Source: Caulobacteraceae bacterium
GTDB taxonomy: Bacteria; Pseudomonadota; Alphaproteobacteria; Caulobacterales; Caulobacteraceae
Length of the DNA: 64,000 bases
Reading direction: 5' to 3'
Assembly (NCBI GenBank): GCA_019748095.1
Contig: JAIEQA010000019.1
Coordinates: forward strand, 26,755 to 90,754
Shown here in pieces: positions 31,446 through 41,634 of the stretch (within the stretch, counting starts at the first letter, position 1; each line of letters begins with the position of its first letter). Below the pieces are notes generated by a model, which did no database searches, was not told where the DNA came from, and saw only the letters and a list, made by a program, of their open reading frames with translations. The position numbers were made by a program, and so were the translations under genes.

Positions 31446-33848
31446 TCAGTGGCTGACGACCGTCGTCCCGGCAATCGGCGGGACAGGCGAAGGGGCCGGA
31501 TTCAGCGGTTCAGCCACCTCGTCCCATTCCACCGGCGTCAGCGACCCGGTCAGGGCCCATTTCAGCGCCTCGTCGGCCGTGGAGATGGGCACGATCTCCA
31601 GGGCCCCCTTCACATTGTCCGGCACGTCGGCGAGATCCTTCTCGTTCTCCTGCGGGATCAGCACCGTCTTGACCCCGGCCCGCAGCGCCGCGAGCAGCTT
31701 CTCTTTCAGCCCCCCGATGGCCGTGACCCGGCCCCGCAGGGTGATCTCGCCGGTCATGGCGATATCCTTGCGGATCGGCACCCCGGTCAGGACCGAGACC
31801 ATGGCCACGGTCATGGCGACACCGGCGGACGGACCGTCCTTGGGCGTGGCCCCGTCCGGCACATGCACGTGGATGTCGGTCTTCTCGAACACCGGTGGCT
31901 TGACCCCGAAGGCGAGGGAGCGGGCCCGGACATAGGAGGCGGCGGCCGAGATGGACTCCTTCATCACGTCCTTCAGGTTGCCGGTCACGGTCATGCGACC
32001 GCGGCCCGGCATCCGGATCGCCTCGATGGTCAGGATGTCGCCCCCGAACTGGGTCCAGGCCAGACCGGTGACGATCCCGACCTGATCCTCTTCATCCGTC
32101 TCGCCATAGCGGTACTTCTTCACACCCGCATAGGTCGCCAGCTTCTCCGCATCGACCGTGATCGACAGGGTCTTTTCCTTGGCCATCTCGCGGACGGCCT
32201 TGCGGGCCAGTCCGCCCAGGGCGCGCTCCAGCGAACGCACACCGGCCTCGCGGGTGTAGTAGCGGATCAGATCACGGATGGTGTCGTCCGGCACCGAGAA
32301 CTCGGCCGGCGTCAGGCCGTTGTCCGTCGTGACCTTGGGCAGGACGTGACGCTTGGCGATCTCGACCTTCTCGTCCTCGGTGTAGCCGGACACATGGATG
32401 ATCTCCATCCGGTCGCGCAGCGGCTGGGGCATGTCCAGGCTGTTGGCCGTGGTCACGAACATCACGTTCGACAGGTCATAGTCGACCTCCAGATAGTGAT
32501 CCCCGAACGCATTGTTCTGCGCCGGATCCAGCACCTCCAGCAGGGCGGACGACGGGTCTCCGCGCCAGTCGGCCCCCAGTTTGTCGATCTCGTCCAGCAG
32601 GATGAAGGCGTTCGTGGTCTTGGCCTTCTTCATCGACTGGATGATCTTGCCCGGCATGGAGCCGATATAGGTCCGCCGGTGCCCGCGGATCTCGGCCTCG
32701 TCCCGCACGCCGCCCAGCGACATCCGGACGTATTCGCGTCCAGTCGCCTTGGCGATCGACTTGGCCAGCGAGGTCTTGCCGACGCCGGGAGGCCCGACGA
32801 GGCACAGGATCGGGCCTTTCAGCGAATTGGTCCGCGCCTGGACCGCCAGATATTCGATGATCCGTTCCTTGACCTTCTCCAGCCCGTAGTGGTCCTCCTC
32901 GAGGATCGCTTCGGCCTTGTTCAGATCGATCGGCTTCTGCTTGGCCTTGCCCCACGGTATCGACAGCAGCCAGTCGAGATAGTTCCGCACCACCGTCGAC
33001 TCGGCCGACATCGGGCTCATATTGCGCAGCTTCTTGACCTCGGCGTCGGCCTTGGCCCTGGCTTCCTTGGAAAGGCGCGTCTTGCGGATGCGCTTTTCCA
33101 GCTCCATCACCTCGTCGCGGGCATCGTCGGTCTCGCCCAGCTCGCGCTGGATCGCCTTCATCTGCTCGTTCAGATAATATTCGCGCTGGGTCTTCTCCAT
33201 CTGGCGCTTCACGCGCGAGCGGATCTTCTTCTCGACCTGAAGCACGCTGATCTCGCCCTCCATCAGGGCGTAGACCTTCTCCAGCCGCTGCGGCACGACG
33301 ATGGTTTCCAGCAGGGCCTGCTTGTCGGCGATCTTGACCGACAGATGGGCCGCGACGCTGTCCGCCAGCTTGGACGCATCGGTGATCTGGGGGATGGAAC
33401 TGAGGGCCTCGGGCGGCACCTTCTTGTTCAGCTTCACATAGTTTTCGAACTGCTCGACGACCGCGCGCAGCAGGGCCTCGGCTTGGGACGGATCGCCCGC
33501 ATCGTCCTCAATCTCGACGGCCTCCGCCTCGAAATACTCCTCGCGGTCCGTGAACCGGGTCAGGTGGGCGCGCCCCTTGCCCTCGACCAGAACCTTCACG
33601 GTCCCGTCCGGCAGCTTCAGCAGCTGCAGTACGGTCGCCAGCACACCGATCGGATAGATGGCGTCCGGCGACGGGTCGTCGTCGACACTGTTCTTCTGGG
33701 TGGCCAGCAGGATCTGCTTTTCGCCCTTCATGATCTCGTCCAGCGCCCGCACGGACTTCTCGCGTCCCACGAACAGCGGCACGACCATGTGCGGAAAGAC
33801 GACAATGTCCCGCAGCGGCAGGACGGGCAGGATTTTACTCTCGGACAT
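31446..33848 (-). CDS. lon: endopeptidase La (Lon)
   Basis: [15 protein letters not shown] Walker A, proteolytic DGPSAGVAM; start trimmed to [14 protein letters not shown]. Confidence 0.97.
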   Translation of the reverse strand: MSESKILPVLPLRDIVVFPHMVVPLFVGREKSVRALDEIMKGEKQILLATQKNSVDDDPSPDAIYPIGVLATVLQLLKLPDGTVKVLVEGKGRAHLTRFTDREEYFEAEAVEIEDDAGDPSQAEALLRAVVEQFENYVKLNKKVPPEALSSIPQITDASKLADSVAAHLSVKIADKQALLETIVVPQRLEKVYALMEGEISVLQVEKKIRSRVKRQMEKTQREYYLNEQMKAIQRELGETDDARDEVMELEKRIRKTRLSKEARAKADAEVKKLRNMSPMSAESTVVRNYLDWLLSIPWGKAKQKPIDLNKAEAILEEDHYGLEKVKERIIEYLAVQARTNSLKGPILCLVGPPGVGKTSLAKSIAKATGREYVRMSLGGVRDEAEIRGHRRTYIGSMPGKIIQSMKKAKTTNAFILLDEIDKLGADWRGDPSSALLEVLDPAQNNAFGDHYLEVDYDLSNVMFVTTANSLDMPQPLRDRMEIIHVSGYTEDEKVEIAKRHVLPKVTTDNGLTPAEFSVPDDTIRDLIRYYTREAGVRSLERALGGLARKAVREMAKEKTLSITVDAEKLATYAGVKKYRYGETDEEDQVGIVTGLAWTQFGGDILTIEAIRMPGRGRMTVTGNLKDVMKESISAAASYVRARSLAFGVKPPVFEKTDIHVHVPDGATPKDGPSAGVAMTVAMVSVLTGVPIRKDIAMTGEITLRGRVTAIGGLKEKLLAALRAGVKTVLIPQENEKDLADVPDNVKGALEIVPISTADEALKWALTGSLTPVEWDEVAEPLNPAPSPVPPIAGTTVVSH

Positions 33849-33954
33849 GATGCACTCCTGGGCCATTGACGATCTCCGGCCCGCCGCCCCCGACGCCCCG
33901 CGATATGCAGCAACACCTGGACGCAGCCCGTCGATTCCGACGGCGTTCAGGTGA

Positions 33955-33984
33955 GTATGTGGCCCCTTCGCCCCGGGGTTCAAG
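33955..33984 (-). promoter_or_regulatory. candidate RpoH (sigma32) promoter for lon
   Basis: Minus-strand CTTGAA-N16-CCACATAC resembles CTTGAA-N13-17-CCCCATnT; ~105 nt upstream of lon start. Confidence 0.4.
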
Positions 33985-34119
33985 CGGAACGGCATTTCCG
34001 TCCACGGAACACCCCGCCGGGTGTGACTTCGAGGCCAGACTGCCTGACACGACACAGCCCCGGAGCCTTTCGACCCCGGGGCTGAACGGTCTCACCCGCC
34101 GGGGCAGGTGGCGAAAGTG

Positions 34120-35382
34120 TCAGGCCGCGCCGTCGGCCTTCTTCTTCTCGGCATAGATCAGCAGCGGCTGGGCGTTGCCCTCGATGACTTCCGCATTGAC
34201 CACAACCTCCTCGACACCGTCGAAGGTCGGCAGTTCGAACATGGTCTCCAGCAGGATGCCCTCGAGGATCGAGCGCAGGCCGCGCGCGCCGGTCTTGCGG
34301 GTAATGGCCTTCTTGGCCACGGCGATCAGGGCGTCGTCGGTGAACGTCAGACCGACGTTCTCCATCTCGAACAGGCGCTTGTACTGTTTGACCAGGGCGT
34401 TCTTGGGCTCGGTCAGGATGGTGACCAGGGCGGTCTCGTCCAGATCTTCCAGCGTTGCCAGAACAGGCAGTCGGCCGATGAACTCGGGGATCAGGCCGAA
34501 CCGCATCAGATCGTCAGGCTCGACACCCTTCAGGATATCGCCGGTCCGACGCTCGTCCACGTCCTTGACCTTGGCTCCGAAGCCGATCGAGGCCCCGGCT
34601 CCGCGCGCGGAGATCACCTTCTCCAGACCGGCGAAGGCCCCCCCCACGATGAACAGGATGTTGGCCGTGTCGACCTGCAGGAACTCCTGCTGCGGATGTT
34701 TGCGACCGCCTTGCGGGGGCACGGAGGCGACGGTGCCTTCCATGATCTTCAGCAGGGCCTGTTGCACGCCCTCGCCCGACACGTCGCGGGTGATCGAGGG
34801 GTTGTCGGACTTGCGGCTGATCTTGTCGATTTCATCGATGTAGACGATGCCGCGCTGGGCCCGCTCGACGTTGTAGTCGGACGCCTGGAGCAGCTTCAGG
34901 ATGATGTTCTCGACGTCCTCACCGACATAGCCCGCCTCGGTCAGGGTCGTGGCGTCGGCCATGGTGAAGGGCACATCAATGATGCGCGCCAGCGTCTGGG
35001 CCAGCAGCGTCTTGCCCGAGCCGGTCGGCCCGATCAGCATGATGTTGGACTTGGCCAGCTCGACGTCGTTGTTCTTCGTCGCGTGGTTCAGGCGCTTGTA
35101 GTGGTTGTGCACTGCGACCGAGAGCACCTTCTTGGCGTGGCTCTGGCCGATCACGTAATCGTCGAGGACTTCGCGGATTTCCTTGGGTGTCGGAACCCCG
35201 TCCTTGGATTTGACGAAGCCGATCTTGTGCTCTTCGCGGATGATATCCATGCACAGTTCGACGCATTCATCACAGATGAACACCGTCGGTCCGGCGATGA
35301 GCTTGCGCACCTCGTGCTGGCTCTTGCCGCAGAAGCTGCAGTAGAGGGTGCTCTTGGCGTCGGTGCCGGCTGCTTTGGTCAT
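34120..35382 (-). CDS. clpX: ATP-dependent Clp protease ATP-binding subunit ClpX
   Basis: [30 protein letters not shown] zinc finger, [15 protein letters not shown]. Confidence 0.97.
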   Translation of the reverse strand: MTKAAGTDAKSTLYCSFCGKSQHEVRKLIAGPTVFICDECVELCMDIIREEHKIGFVKSKDGVPTPKEIREVLDDYVIGQSHAKKVLSVAVHNHYKRLNHATKNNDVELAKSNIMLIGPTGSGKTLLAQTLARIIDVPFTMADATTLTEAGYVGEDVENIILKLLQASDYNVERAQRGIVYIDEIDKISRKSDNPSITRDVSGEGVQQALLKIMEGTVASVPPQGGRKHPQQEFLQVDTANILFIVGGAFAGLEKVISARGAGASIGFGAKVKDVDERRTGDILKGVEPDDLMRFGLIPEFIGRLPVLATLEDLDETALVTILTEPKNALVKQYKRLFEMENVGLTFTDDALIAVAKKAITRKTGARGLRSILEGILLETMFELPTFDGVEEVVVNAEVIEGNAQPLLIYAEKKKADGAA

Positions 35383-35565
35383 AGACCCTTCTCACTCTCG
35401 CGCCCCGGAGAGGGAACGCGCTTTCTCCGCATTGATTCCATCACTATGGACGCGAAGATATTCAAAAAATGACAATCCCCCATCCGAACGTCCGCCACAA
35501 CCCCGTCAAGGTAAAGGCGGGGCACACGGACGGGGACGAGGCGGACGGGATGGAGATCGGGACGG

Positions 35566-36222
35566 ATGGGTGACATGGGGGCCACACAGGCCATACGCCA
35601 GCCCGACGCTGCGGATCAGCCCGTCGTGGCCTTCGATTTCGACGGCACCCTGACGGTCCGCGACAGTTTTACCCAATTCCTGCGCTGGCGGGCCGGCCGA
35701 CGCGGCTGGGCCCTCGGCCTGGTCCGTATGGCCCCGGCCACGGCCGCCTATGCCCGCAACCGCGACCGGGGGGCCATCAAGGCGGCCTCGGTGGCGGTGT
35801 TCCTGAAAGGCGTTTCCCGCGCAGACCTGGAACGCGATGCCGCCGCCTTCGCCGATGATGTCTGGGACCGGTTCATCCGGCCGGATGCCCTCAGGATCTG
35901 GGAGGACTGGGGTCGCCGCGGGGCCCATCGCGTGATCGTGACGGCCTCCCCGTCCCTGACCGTCGCCCCGTTCGCCCGACGACTGGGGGCCGAAGCACTG
36001 CTGGGGACCGACCTGATGTTCGATCACCAGGACCGGGTCACGGGCGAATTCTCCAATCTGAACTGTCGGGCAGAAGAGAAGGTTCGACGCCTGCGCGAGG
36101 CCTATGGCCCCGACATCCGGCTGGCGGCTGCCTACGGTGACACCTCGGGCGACACCGAAATGCTGGCGATCGCCGACATTCAGGGCTTCCGCACCTTCAG
36201 GGACCGGCCGGACCGCCGCTAG
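35566..36222 (+). CDS. HAD-IB family phosphatase
   Basis: VVAFDFDGTLTVRDSFTQFLRWRAG, VTASPSLTVAPFARRLG, AAYGDTSGDTEML. Confidence 0.88.
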   Translation: MGDMGATQAIRQPDAADQPVVAFDFDGTLTVRDSFTQFLRWRAGRRGWALGLVRMAPATAAYARNRDRGAIKAASVAVFLKGVSRADLERDAAAFADDVWDRFIRPDALRIWEDWGRRGAHRVIVTASPSLTVAPFARRLGAEALLGTDLMFDHQDRVTGEFSNLNCRAEEKVRRLREAYGPDIRLAAAYGDTSGDTEMLAIADIQGFRTFRDRPDRR

Positions 36223-36539
36223 TTGCCGGCCGCGTCCACGTCGAAGACCACGACCTTGCCGCGCGAGGTCGGGTCCCAGCCCGCCGCGATCGCCGACGAC
36301 ACCGCATTGCGGATGCTTTCGACATTGATCCGCTGCCGCTCGAAATTGGGGATGCCGCTGGCCCGCATCACCATGGGGAACATGACGATGGCCTCGCGCT
36401 GGGCGTCCTTCAGTCGCAGGGCGATGCCAATCCCCTGCCACTCATTGCCCGTGGTCCGCTGCGGCTGACGCCGCACCTCCCACTCATAGTCCTCGCCGTC
36501 CACCTGGACGACGCCCTTGAGATCACGCGTGTGTTGCAT
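36219..36539 (-). CDS. hypothetical protein
   Basis: 106-aa version starting MQHTRDLKGVVQVDGEDYEWEVRRQPQRTTGNEWQGIGIALRLKDAQREAIVMFP; the 36557 ORF start would lie in the adjacent terminator region. Confidence 0.75.
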   Translation of the reverse strand: MQHTRDLKGVVQVDGEDYEWEVRRQPQRTTGNEWQGIGIALRLKDAQREAIVMFPMVMRASGIPNFERQRINVESIRNAVSSAIAAGWDPTSRGKVVVFDVDAAGN

Positions 36540-36559
36540 GAGCGCCTGATAGCACAAAC

Positions 36560-36592
36560 AAAAAGGGCGCGCCGATCACGGCGCGCCCTTTC
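36560..36592 (-). terminator. intrinsic terminator downstream of clpP
   Basis: Minus strand AAAGGGCGCGCCgtgatcGGCGCGCCCTTTTT. Confidence 0.85.
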
Positions 36593-36612
36593 CGCAGGAT
36601 GATCAGGCGGGA

Positions 36613-37254
36613 TCAGACCGTCTTGACGCCGTCCGCATCGGCCTGTTCGCGCTTGTCGTAGACGTGATCCACGATGCCCCAGGCCTTGGCTTCCTCGGCG
36701 GTCATGAAGTGGTCGCGGTCCAGGGTGCGCTCGACCTCTTCGTAGGTCCGGCCGGTGTGGTGGACATAGATCTCGTTCAGGCGGCGCTTGGTGGCGATGA
36801 TGTCCTCGGCGTGACGCTCGATGTCCGAGGCCGTGCCGCGGAACCCGCCCGAGGGCTGGTGCACCATGACCCGCGCGTTCGGCAGGGCGATGCGCTGGCC
36901 CGCCTCCCCGGCCGTCAGGATCAGGGAGCCGGCCGAGGCCGCCATACCCATGACCACGGTCGAGACCGGGCTCTTGATGTATTGCATGGTGTCATAGATC
37001 GCGAGCGCCGAGGTCACCTGACCGCCGGGGCTGTTGATGTACATGCTGATTTCCTTCTTCGGATTTTCCGATTCCAGGAACAGCAGCTGGGCGCAGATCA
37101 GGCTGGCCATGCCGTCCTCGAACGGGCCGGTCAGGAAGATGATCCGCTCTCGCAGCAGGCGCGAGAAAATGTCGAACGCCCGCTCCCCCCGGCTGGACTG
37201 CTCCACCACCATGGGGACGAGGTTCGAGGAGATGTAGTCGATGGGATCGCGCAT
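36613..37254 (-). CDS. clpP: ATP-dependent Clp protease proteolytic subunit
   Basis: [38 protein letters not shown]; start [34 protein letters not shown]. Confidence 0.97.
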   Translation of the reverse strand: MRDPIDYISSNLVPMVVEQSSRGERAFDIFSRLLRERIIFLTGPFEDGMASLICAQLLFLESENPKKEISMYINSPGGQVTSALAIYDTMQYIKSPVSTVVMGMAASAGSLILTAGEAGQRIALPNARVMVHQPSGGFRGTASDIERHAEDIIATKRRLNEIYVHHTGRTYEEVERTLDRDHFMTAEEAKAWGIVDHVYDKREQADADGVKTV

Positions 37255-37360
37255 GAGGTCTCGCTGATGGCCTGAGACACGACTCGAAAGGGTCGCGGGT
37301 TCCGTCCTCATATCGCGTCGCCGACGGGCCAGCGCAAGTTCCCCGCAGCGTGAACGAAAC

Positions 37361-38332
37361 TCAATCCGTTTCCGGTGTCTCCAGACGCTGGTCCGCCATG
37401 GCGGAGGCGACCGATCTCGCATTGCGGCGGCTGCCGATCTGGCTTTGATCGGCGGCGTACAACCCCTGAAGATAGGCGGTGTCCCAGTCGGTCAGAAACC
37501 GGTCCGTCGCCACGGTGGGATCGAACAGGTTCAGGATCGTGTTGAACCCGGCCGTCTCGGCTTCGGGGTCAATCTGGGCCAGGGCGACCATGGCGACATA
37601 GTCGGCGATCTGCTCGAAGGAGGCCATCTCCAGCGCGTCGATGTCCACCACAACGATCACCTGACGCAGGTCGTCGCGGATCTGGCTGTTCAGCCGGGAG
37701 GCGGCGAACACCGAGATCGTCGGTGCGTAGTCATAGACACTGTCGCATGCCCCCTTGCACTGGCCGGGAATGCGGACGGCCGGATCACCGGTTTCGGAAT
37801 CGACCGGCAGGCTGACATGCCACCACCGGATCAGCCGGTCGGAGCTCTGGAAGGCCTCCAGCGCCCGATCACTCAGATTGGCCCCGGAGACGTTGGTGTC
37901 GAACTCGCGAGGACGGGACTGGACCAGCGACCGGGCCATCGCCTGGCCGTCGTCCGTTCCGATGATGATCACATTGGGCGTGCAACCGGGATCGCCCGGG
38001 TTCAACCCGAGGTCCTCGGCCACCGTTGAGACCCGATCCACCAGATACTGCGCCGCGTCCGCCTGCAGGCTGAGGGCACCGACGCATACTCCGCGGTGCC
38101 AGCGCGCCAGGCCGCGATTGCGGACGGGGGCCGCGATCTCGCCGACGAAATCGCGGGTCGCATCGTCCAGGGAGCGCCGCTCGACCACGATGTCGGCCAG
38201 TGGCGTCGCGATGTCCTGATCGGGGTCGGAGGGCGGGGTCTGGGCCCCCGATGCACCTGCGGCCCCGAGACTCGCCAGAAGCGCGGCTCCAGCCACCGCC
38301 AGAACGCGCGTCCTTGATAAGACCCTGGCCAT
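37361..38332 (-). CDS. exported protein of unknown function
   Basis: Signal peptide [31 protein letters not shown]; located between tig and clpP. Confidence 0.82.
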   Translation of the reverse strand: MARVLSRTRVLAVAGAALLASLGAAGASGAQTPPSDPDQDIATPLADIVVERRSLDDATRDFVGEIAAPVRNRGLARWHRGVCVGALSLQADAAQYLVDRVSTVAEDLGLNPGDPGCTPNVIIIGTDDGQAMARSLVQSRPREFDTNVSGANLSDRALEAFQSSDRLIRWWHVSLPVDSETGDPAVRIPGQCKGACDSVYDYAPTISVFAASRLNSQIRDDLRQVIVVVDIDALEMASFEQIADYVAMVALAQIDPEAETAGFNTILNLFDPTVATDRFLTDWDTAYLQGLYAADQSQIGSRRNARSVASAMADQRLETPETD

Positions 38333-38446
38333 GTGACCCTGCCGCCGTCCTGAAGTTCTGATAGCGGCACCGTAACCCAATGTTCCGGGAACCTTAAGTT
38401 ACAATCGCGTCATATGCCCCGCTCAGGTTTCATGGACTCCCCGGAA

Positions 38447-39790
38447 TCAGCCCTCGTCTTCGTCCTTCAGCAGGTCTTCCTTGCTGATCGGGGTGTCCTT
38501 GACCTCGGCCATCGTGAAGATCAGGTCGCAGACCTTCTCCTCATAGATGGGGGCACGCATCTGGGCGGCGGCGTTGGGGTTCTGGCGGTAGAACTCCAGC
38601 ACCTGACGCTCCTGGCCCGGATAGTTGCGGGCCTCGGCCATGATGGCGTTGTTCAGTTCCTGATCGGTCACACCGACATTGTTGGCCCGGCCGATCTCGG
38701 CCAGCACCAGACCCAGACGCACGCGGCGCTCGGCGATCTTGCGGTATTCGGCCTTCAGGTCCTCATCCGACTTGGCGGCATCGTCCTCGGGCAGGTTGCC
38801 GGCGGCCTTGTCGGCCTCGACCTGTCTCCAGATGCCGTCGAACTCGGCGTCGACCATCTTGGGCGGCAGATCGAAGCTGTGGACCTTGTCCAGCGCGTCC
38901 AGCAGGGCGCGTTTCAGCTTGAAGCGAGCGGCACCGGCGTACTGCTGGTTCAGGTTCGACCGCAGCAGATCCTTGAGCTTGTCCAGCGACTCCAGACCGA
39001 TGCGCTTGGCGAATTCCTCGTCGACCTTGCCCTCGACCTCGGCCTTGATGGCCTTCACCTTGATGTCGAAGGTAGCCAGTTTGCCGGCCAGGTTGGCGGC
39101 CTGATAGTCGGCGGGGAAGGTCACCTCGATGGTCTTCTCGTCGCCGACCTTGGCCCCCTTCAGCTGCTCCTCGAAGCCCGGGATGAAGCGGTTGGATCCG
39201 ATGACCAGATCGGCGTCCTCGGCCGCGCCGCCCTCGAAGGGCTCGCCGTCCAGCTTGCCGAGGAAGTCGATGGTCAGCTGGTCGCCGTCGACGGCCTTCA
39301 CGGTCTTGCCCTTCTTGTCCTCATAGGATTTGGCCTGACCGGCCAGTTCCTTCAGCGCCTCGTCCAGATCCTCGTCCGAGGCCTCATAGACGGGACGGTC
39401 AAGTTTCAGGGTCTTGGGGTCGACCGGCGTGAATTCCGGCATAACTTCCAGCGCCATTTCGTAGGCGAGGTCGTCCGAACCGGCCAGGACCTTGTCCATG
39501 TCCGAGGTCAGCTTCATCTCGGCCGGGGCGGCCGGGCGCACCTTGATCTCATCCAGCGCGGCCTGGCTGCTCTCGTTGATGGCGTCGTTGATGATCTCGC
39601 CCATCATGTCGCGGCCGAAAGTCTTCTTGACGTGCGACGTCGGGACCTTGCCGGGCCGGAAGCCCTTCAGCTTCATCTTGGGAGCCATTTCCGCCAGCTT
39701 GGCGTCCAGCTTCGCGTTGAGTTCGGTGGCGGGCACGGTCACGGTGATGACGCGGCTCAGGCCTTCGGCGGAATTCTGGACGACTTGCAT
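38447..39790 (-). CDS. tig: trigger factor
   Basis: MQVVQNSAEGLSRVITVTVPATELNAKLDAKLAEMAPKMKLKGFRPGKVPTSHVKKTFG. Confidence 0.96.
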   Translation of the reverse strand: MQVVQNSAEGLSRVITVTVPATELNAKLDAKLAEMAPKMKLKGFRPGKVPTSHVKKTFGRDMMGEIINDAINESSQAALDEIKVRPAAPAEMKLTSDMDKVLAGSDDLAYEMALEVMPEFTPVDPKTLKLDRPVYEASDEDLDEALKELAGQAKSYEDKKGKTVKAVDGDQLTIDFLGKLDGEPFEGGAAEDADLVIGSNRFIPGFEEQLKGAKVGDEKTIEVTFPADYQAANLAGKLATFDIKVKAIKAEVEGKVDEEFAKRIGLESLDKLKDLLRSNLNQQYAGAARFKLKRALLDALDKVHSFDLPPKMVDAEFDGIWRQVEADKAAGNLPEDDAAKSDEDLKAEYRKIAERRVRLGLVLAEIGRANNVGVTDQELNNAIMAEARNYPGQERQVLEFYRQNPNAAAQMRAPIYEEKVCDLIFTMAEVKDTPISKEDLLKDEDEG

Positions 39791-39969
39791 GGGACGGATC
39801 TGACGCTCTGGGGCGACGCCGGGACCGGCGCGCGCGCAAGGATGGGTGAAGCAGAAAGGGCCGCCCCGTGGGGAGCGGCACCTCGAAGCCCGCCCTTATG
39901 TCGAGATGGGCTCCAAACGTCAACGCGCGGGCGGTTTCCCGCAGGCGGCAAGGCCGCTATGTCGGAGGC

Positions 39970-40686
39970 ATGACCCAGTCTGCCACCGCTCCAGCCCCCT
40001 CCCCCGTGGGCGTCTTTGTCACCCCGGTCACGCCGCTGCAGCAGAACTGTACCACCGTCTGGTGCACCGCCACGATGAGGGCTGCCGTGATCGATCCCGG
40101 AGGGTCGGTCGACATTGTCCTCGGCGAAGTCGCCCGTCGCGGCCTGACCCTGGACCAGATCTGGATCACCCACGGCCATCTCGACCACGCTGGCGGCGCC
40201 GCCGAGATGGCCGAAAAGTCCGGCGCACCCATCGTGGGGCCGCATCCGGATGACCAGTTCTGGATTGATGATCTCGAAGTTCACGGTGAGCGCTGGGGCC
40301 TCCCGGAGGCCCGCGCCTTCACCCCGACCCGCTGGCTGGCTGAAGGCGACGAGCTGACGCTGGGCCAGACCCGCTGGAGCGTCCACCATTGCCCCGGACA
40401 CACTCCCGGTCACGTGATCTTCTTCAACGCTGCCGCCCGCTTCGCCCAGGTCGGGGATGTGCTGTTCAAGGGCTCGGTCGGCCGCACCGACTTTCCCCGC
40501 AGCGACCCGGACGCCCTGATCCGGTCGGTCGTGACAAGGCTCTGGCCTCTGGGCGACGACGTCACCTTCGTGCCGGGCCATGGACCCATATCGACCTTTG
40601 GCGAGGAACGCCGCAGCAACCCGTTCGTCTCGGACGCCGCCGTCAGGGCCTCGGCTCCGCTCAGGCCGGCAACCGGGCCGGCCTGA
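39970..40686 (+). CDS. MBL-fold metallo-hydrolase (glyoxalase II-like)
   Basis: QNCTTVWC, ITHGHLDHAGGAAEMAEK, CPGHTPGHVIFF, GSVGRTDFPRSD, VPGHGPISTFGEE. Confidence 0.9.
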   Translation: MTQSATAPAPSPVGVFVTPVTPLQQNCTTVWCTATMRAAVIDPGGSVDIVLGEVARRGLTLDQIWITHGHLDHAGGAAEMAEKSGAPIVGPHPDDQFWIDDLEVHGERWGLPEARAFTPTRWLAEGDELTLGQTRWSVHHCPGHTPGHVIFFNAAARFAQVGDVLFKGSVGRTDFPRSDPDALIRSVVTRLWPLGDDVTFVPGHGPISTFGEERRSNPFVSDAAVRASAPLRPATGPA

Positions 40687-40697
40687 GCGATCGCGCC

Positions 40698-40994
40698 CTA
40701 TCGGCGCAGCAGGAGCCCGATCAGCACCCCCACGCCCAGCGCATAGAACGTCGTCTCCACCGGGCGGTCTGCGATGTGGCTCCGGGCCTGTTCCGCGCGA
40801 TGACGCGCCCAGTCCCGGCCATTCTCGATGTCAGATCGTACAGCCCCTCTCAGCCCCTGCTCACGGGCGGGATGATCGATGCCGTCATCGCGAAGGCCGC
40901 CTATCGGGTCGTAGGCCGTTCGGGATCTCACTGCCTCGGTACCGGTGTCCAGCGCGTCATCGTCGAAGGTCGTCGTCAGATTGGGATCGGTCAT
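40698..40994 (-). CDS. YqjD/ElaB/DUF883-like small membrane-anchored protein
   Basis: Start MTDPNLTTTFDDDALDTG; C-terminal single TM FYALGVGVLIGLLLRR after an amphipathic region. Confidence 0.72.
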   Translation of the reverse strand: MTDPNLTTTFDDDALDTGTEAVRSRTAYDPIGGLRDDGIDHPAREQGLRGAVRSDIENGRDWARHRAEQARSHIADRPVETTFYALGVGVLIGLLLRR

Positions 40995-41030
40995 GGAAGC
41001 TCCTTGCCGTACTTGTGAACCGGATAATTG

Positions 41031-41055
41031 AACCCTGGGATCAGCCGGTGGTTCC
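41031..41055 (-). promoter_or_regulatory. EcfG-type general stress promoter (GGAAC-N17-GTT) for the 40698-40994 gene
   Basis: Minus strand GGAAC at 41055-41051, GTT at 41033-41031, exact 17-nt spacer. Confidence 0.6.
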
Positions 41056-41091
41056 GGGTGTCGAGGTCCATTCCGGACCGGGAGCCACCCC

Positions 41092-41238
41092 ATGACCGAC
41101 CCGACCCCCCTGCCCGACATCACCCCGCCGATGCCGTCCCCGCAGCAGCCTGAAATCGATCCTGCAGGCACGCCGGACGAGGTTCCGCCTCAACCCGGCG
41201 ACAACGACGGCGGGTTTGACCGTCCCGGAGCGGACTGA
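41092..41238 (+). CDS. small proline-rich protein (48 aa)
   Basis: MTDPTPLPDITPPMPSPQQPEIDPAGTPDEVPPQPGDNDGGFDRPGAD; below the ORF-track length cutoff. Confidence 0.6.
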   Translation: MTDPTPLPDITPPMPSPQQPEIDPAGTPDEVPPQPGDNDGGFDRPGAD

Positions 41239-41267
41239 TTTCCGCGGCGTTGAAGTGTCGCGCTTCT

Positions 41268-41292
41268 GGAACCCCGGCACGCCTGCGGGGTT
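41268..41292 (+). promoter_or_regulatory. EcfG-type general stress promoter (GGAAC-N17-GTT) for the KGG-motif gene
   Basis: GGAAC 41268-41272, GTT 41290-41292, exact 17-nt spacer, ~40 nt upstream of the start. Confidence 0.65.
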
Positions 41293-41333
41293 CACCTTCC
41301 AACGTCAGTCATTACCAAAACAGGGAGCCTCGC

Positions 41334-41561
41334 ATGGCCCAAGGTCAGCCCAATCGTCCCTCCGGAGTGTCCAAACGGGGCTTCGCCTCCATGGACCCCG
41401 AACGCCAGCGCGAGATCGCCCGAAAGGGAGGAGCCAGCGTGCCCAGCGAGAAGCGCAGCTTCTCCCAGGACCGCAGCCTTGCCGCCCAGGCCGGCCGCAA
41501 GGGCGGTGAGGCGTCACACGGTGCGCGCCGGCCCGAGGACGTTGAAGGTCAGGCCGAATAG
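41334..41561 (+). CDS. KGG-motif stress-induced protein
   Basis: MAQGQPNRPSGVSKRGFASMDPERQREIARKGGASVPSEKRSFSQDRSLAAQAGRKGGEASHG; two KGG motifs. Confidence 0.85.
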   Translation: MAQGQPNRPSGVSKRGFASMDPERQREIARKGGASVPSEKRSFSQDRSLAAQAGRKGGEASHGARRPEDVEGQAE

Positions 41562-41586
41562 GTCTGATCCACGCAGCAACAAGAAC

Positions 41587-41618
41587 GGGCGGTCCGTGCA
41601 AACGGGCCGCCCTTTTTG
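41587..41618 (+). terminator. intrinsic terminator after the KGG-motif gene
   Basis: GGGCGGTCCGT-gcaa-ACGGGCCGCCCTTTTT. Confidence 0.8.
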
Positions 41619-41634
41619 CTGACCTGCCGTCCGG

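Noticed and set aside
31449-33869. 806-aa plus-strand ORF antisense to lon
   Set aside because: Shadow ORF of a highly conserved gene in GC-rich DNA; composition rich in H/R/G/D/Q with no domain signature.
38414-39973. 519-aa plus-strand ORF antisense to tig
   Set aside because: Shadow ORF; tig is unambiguous on the minus strand.
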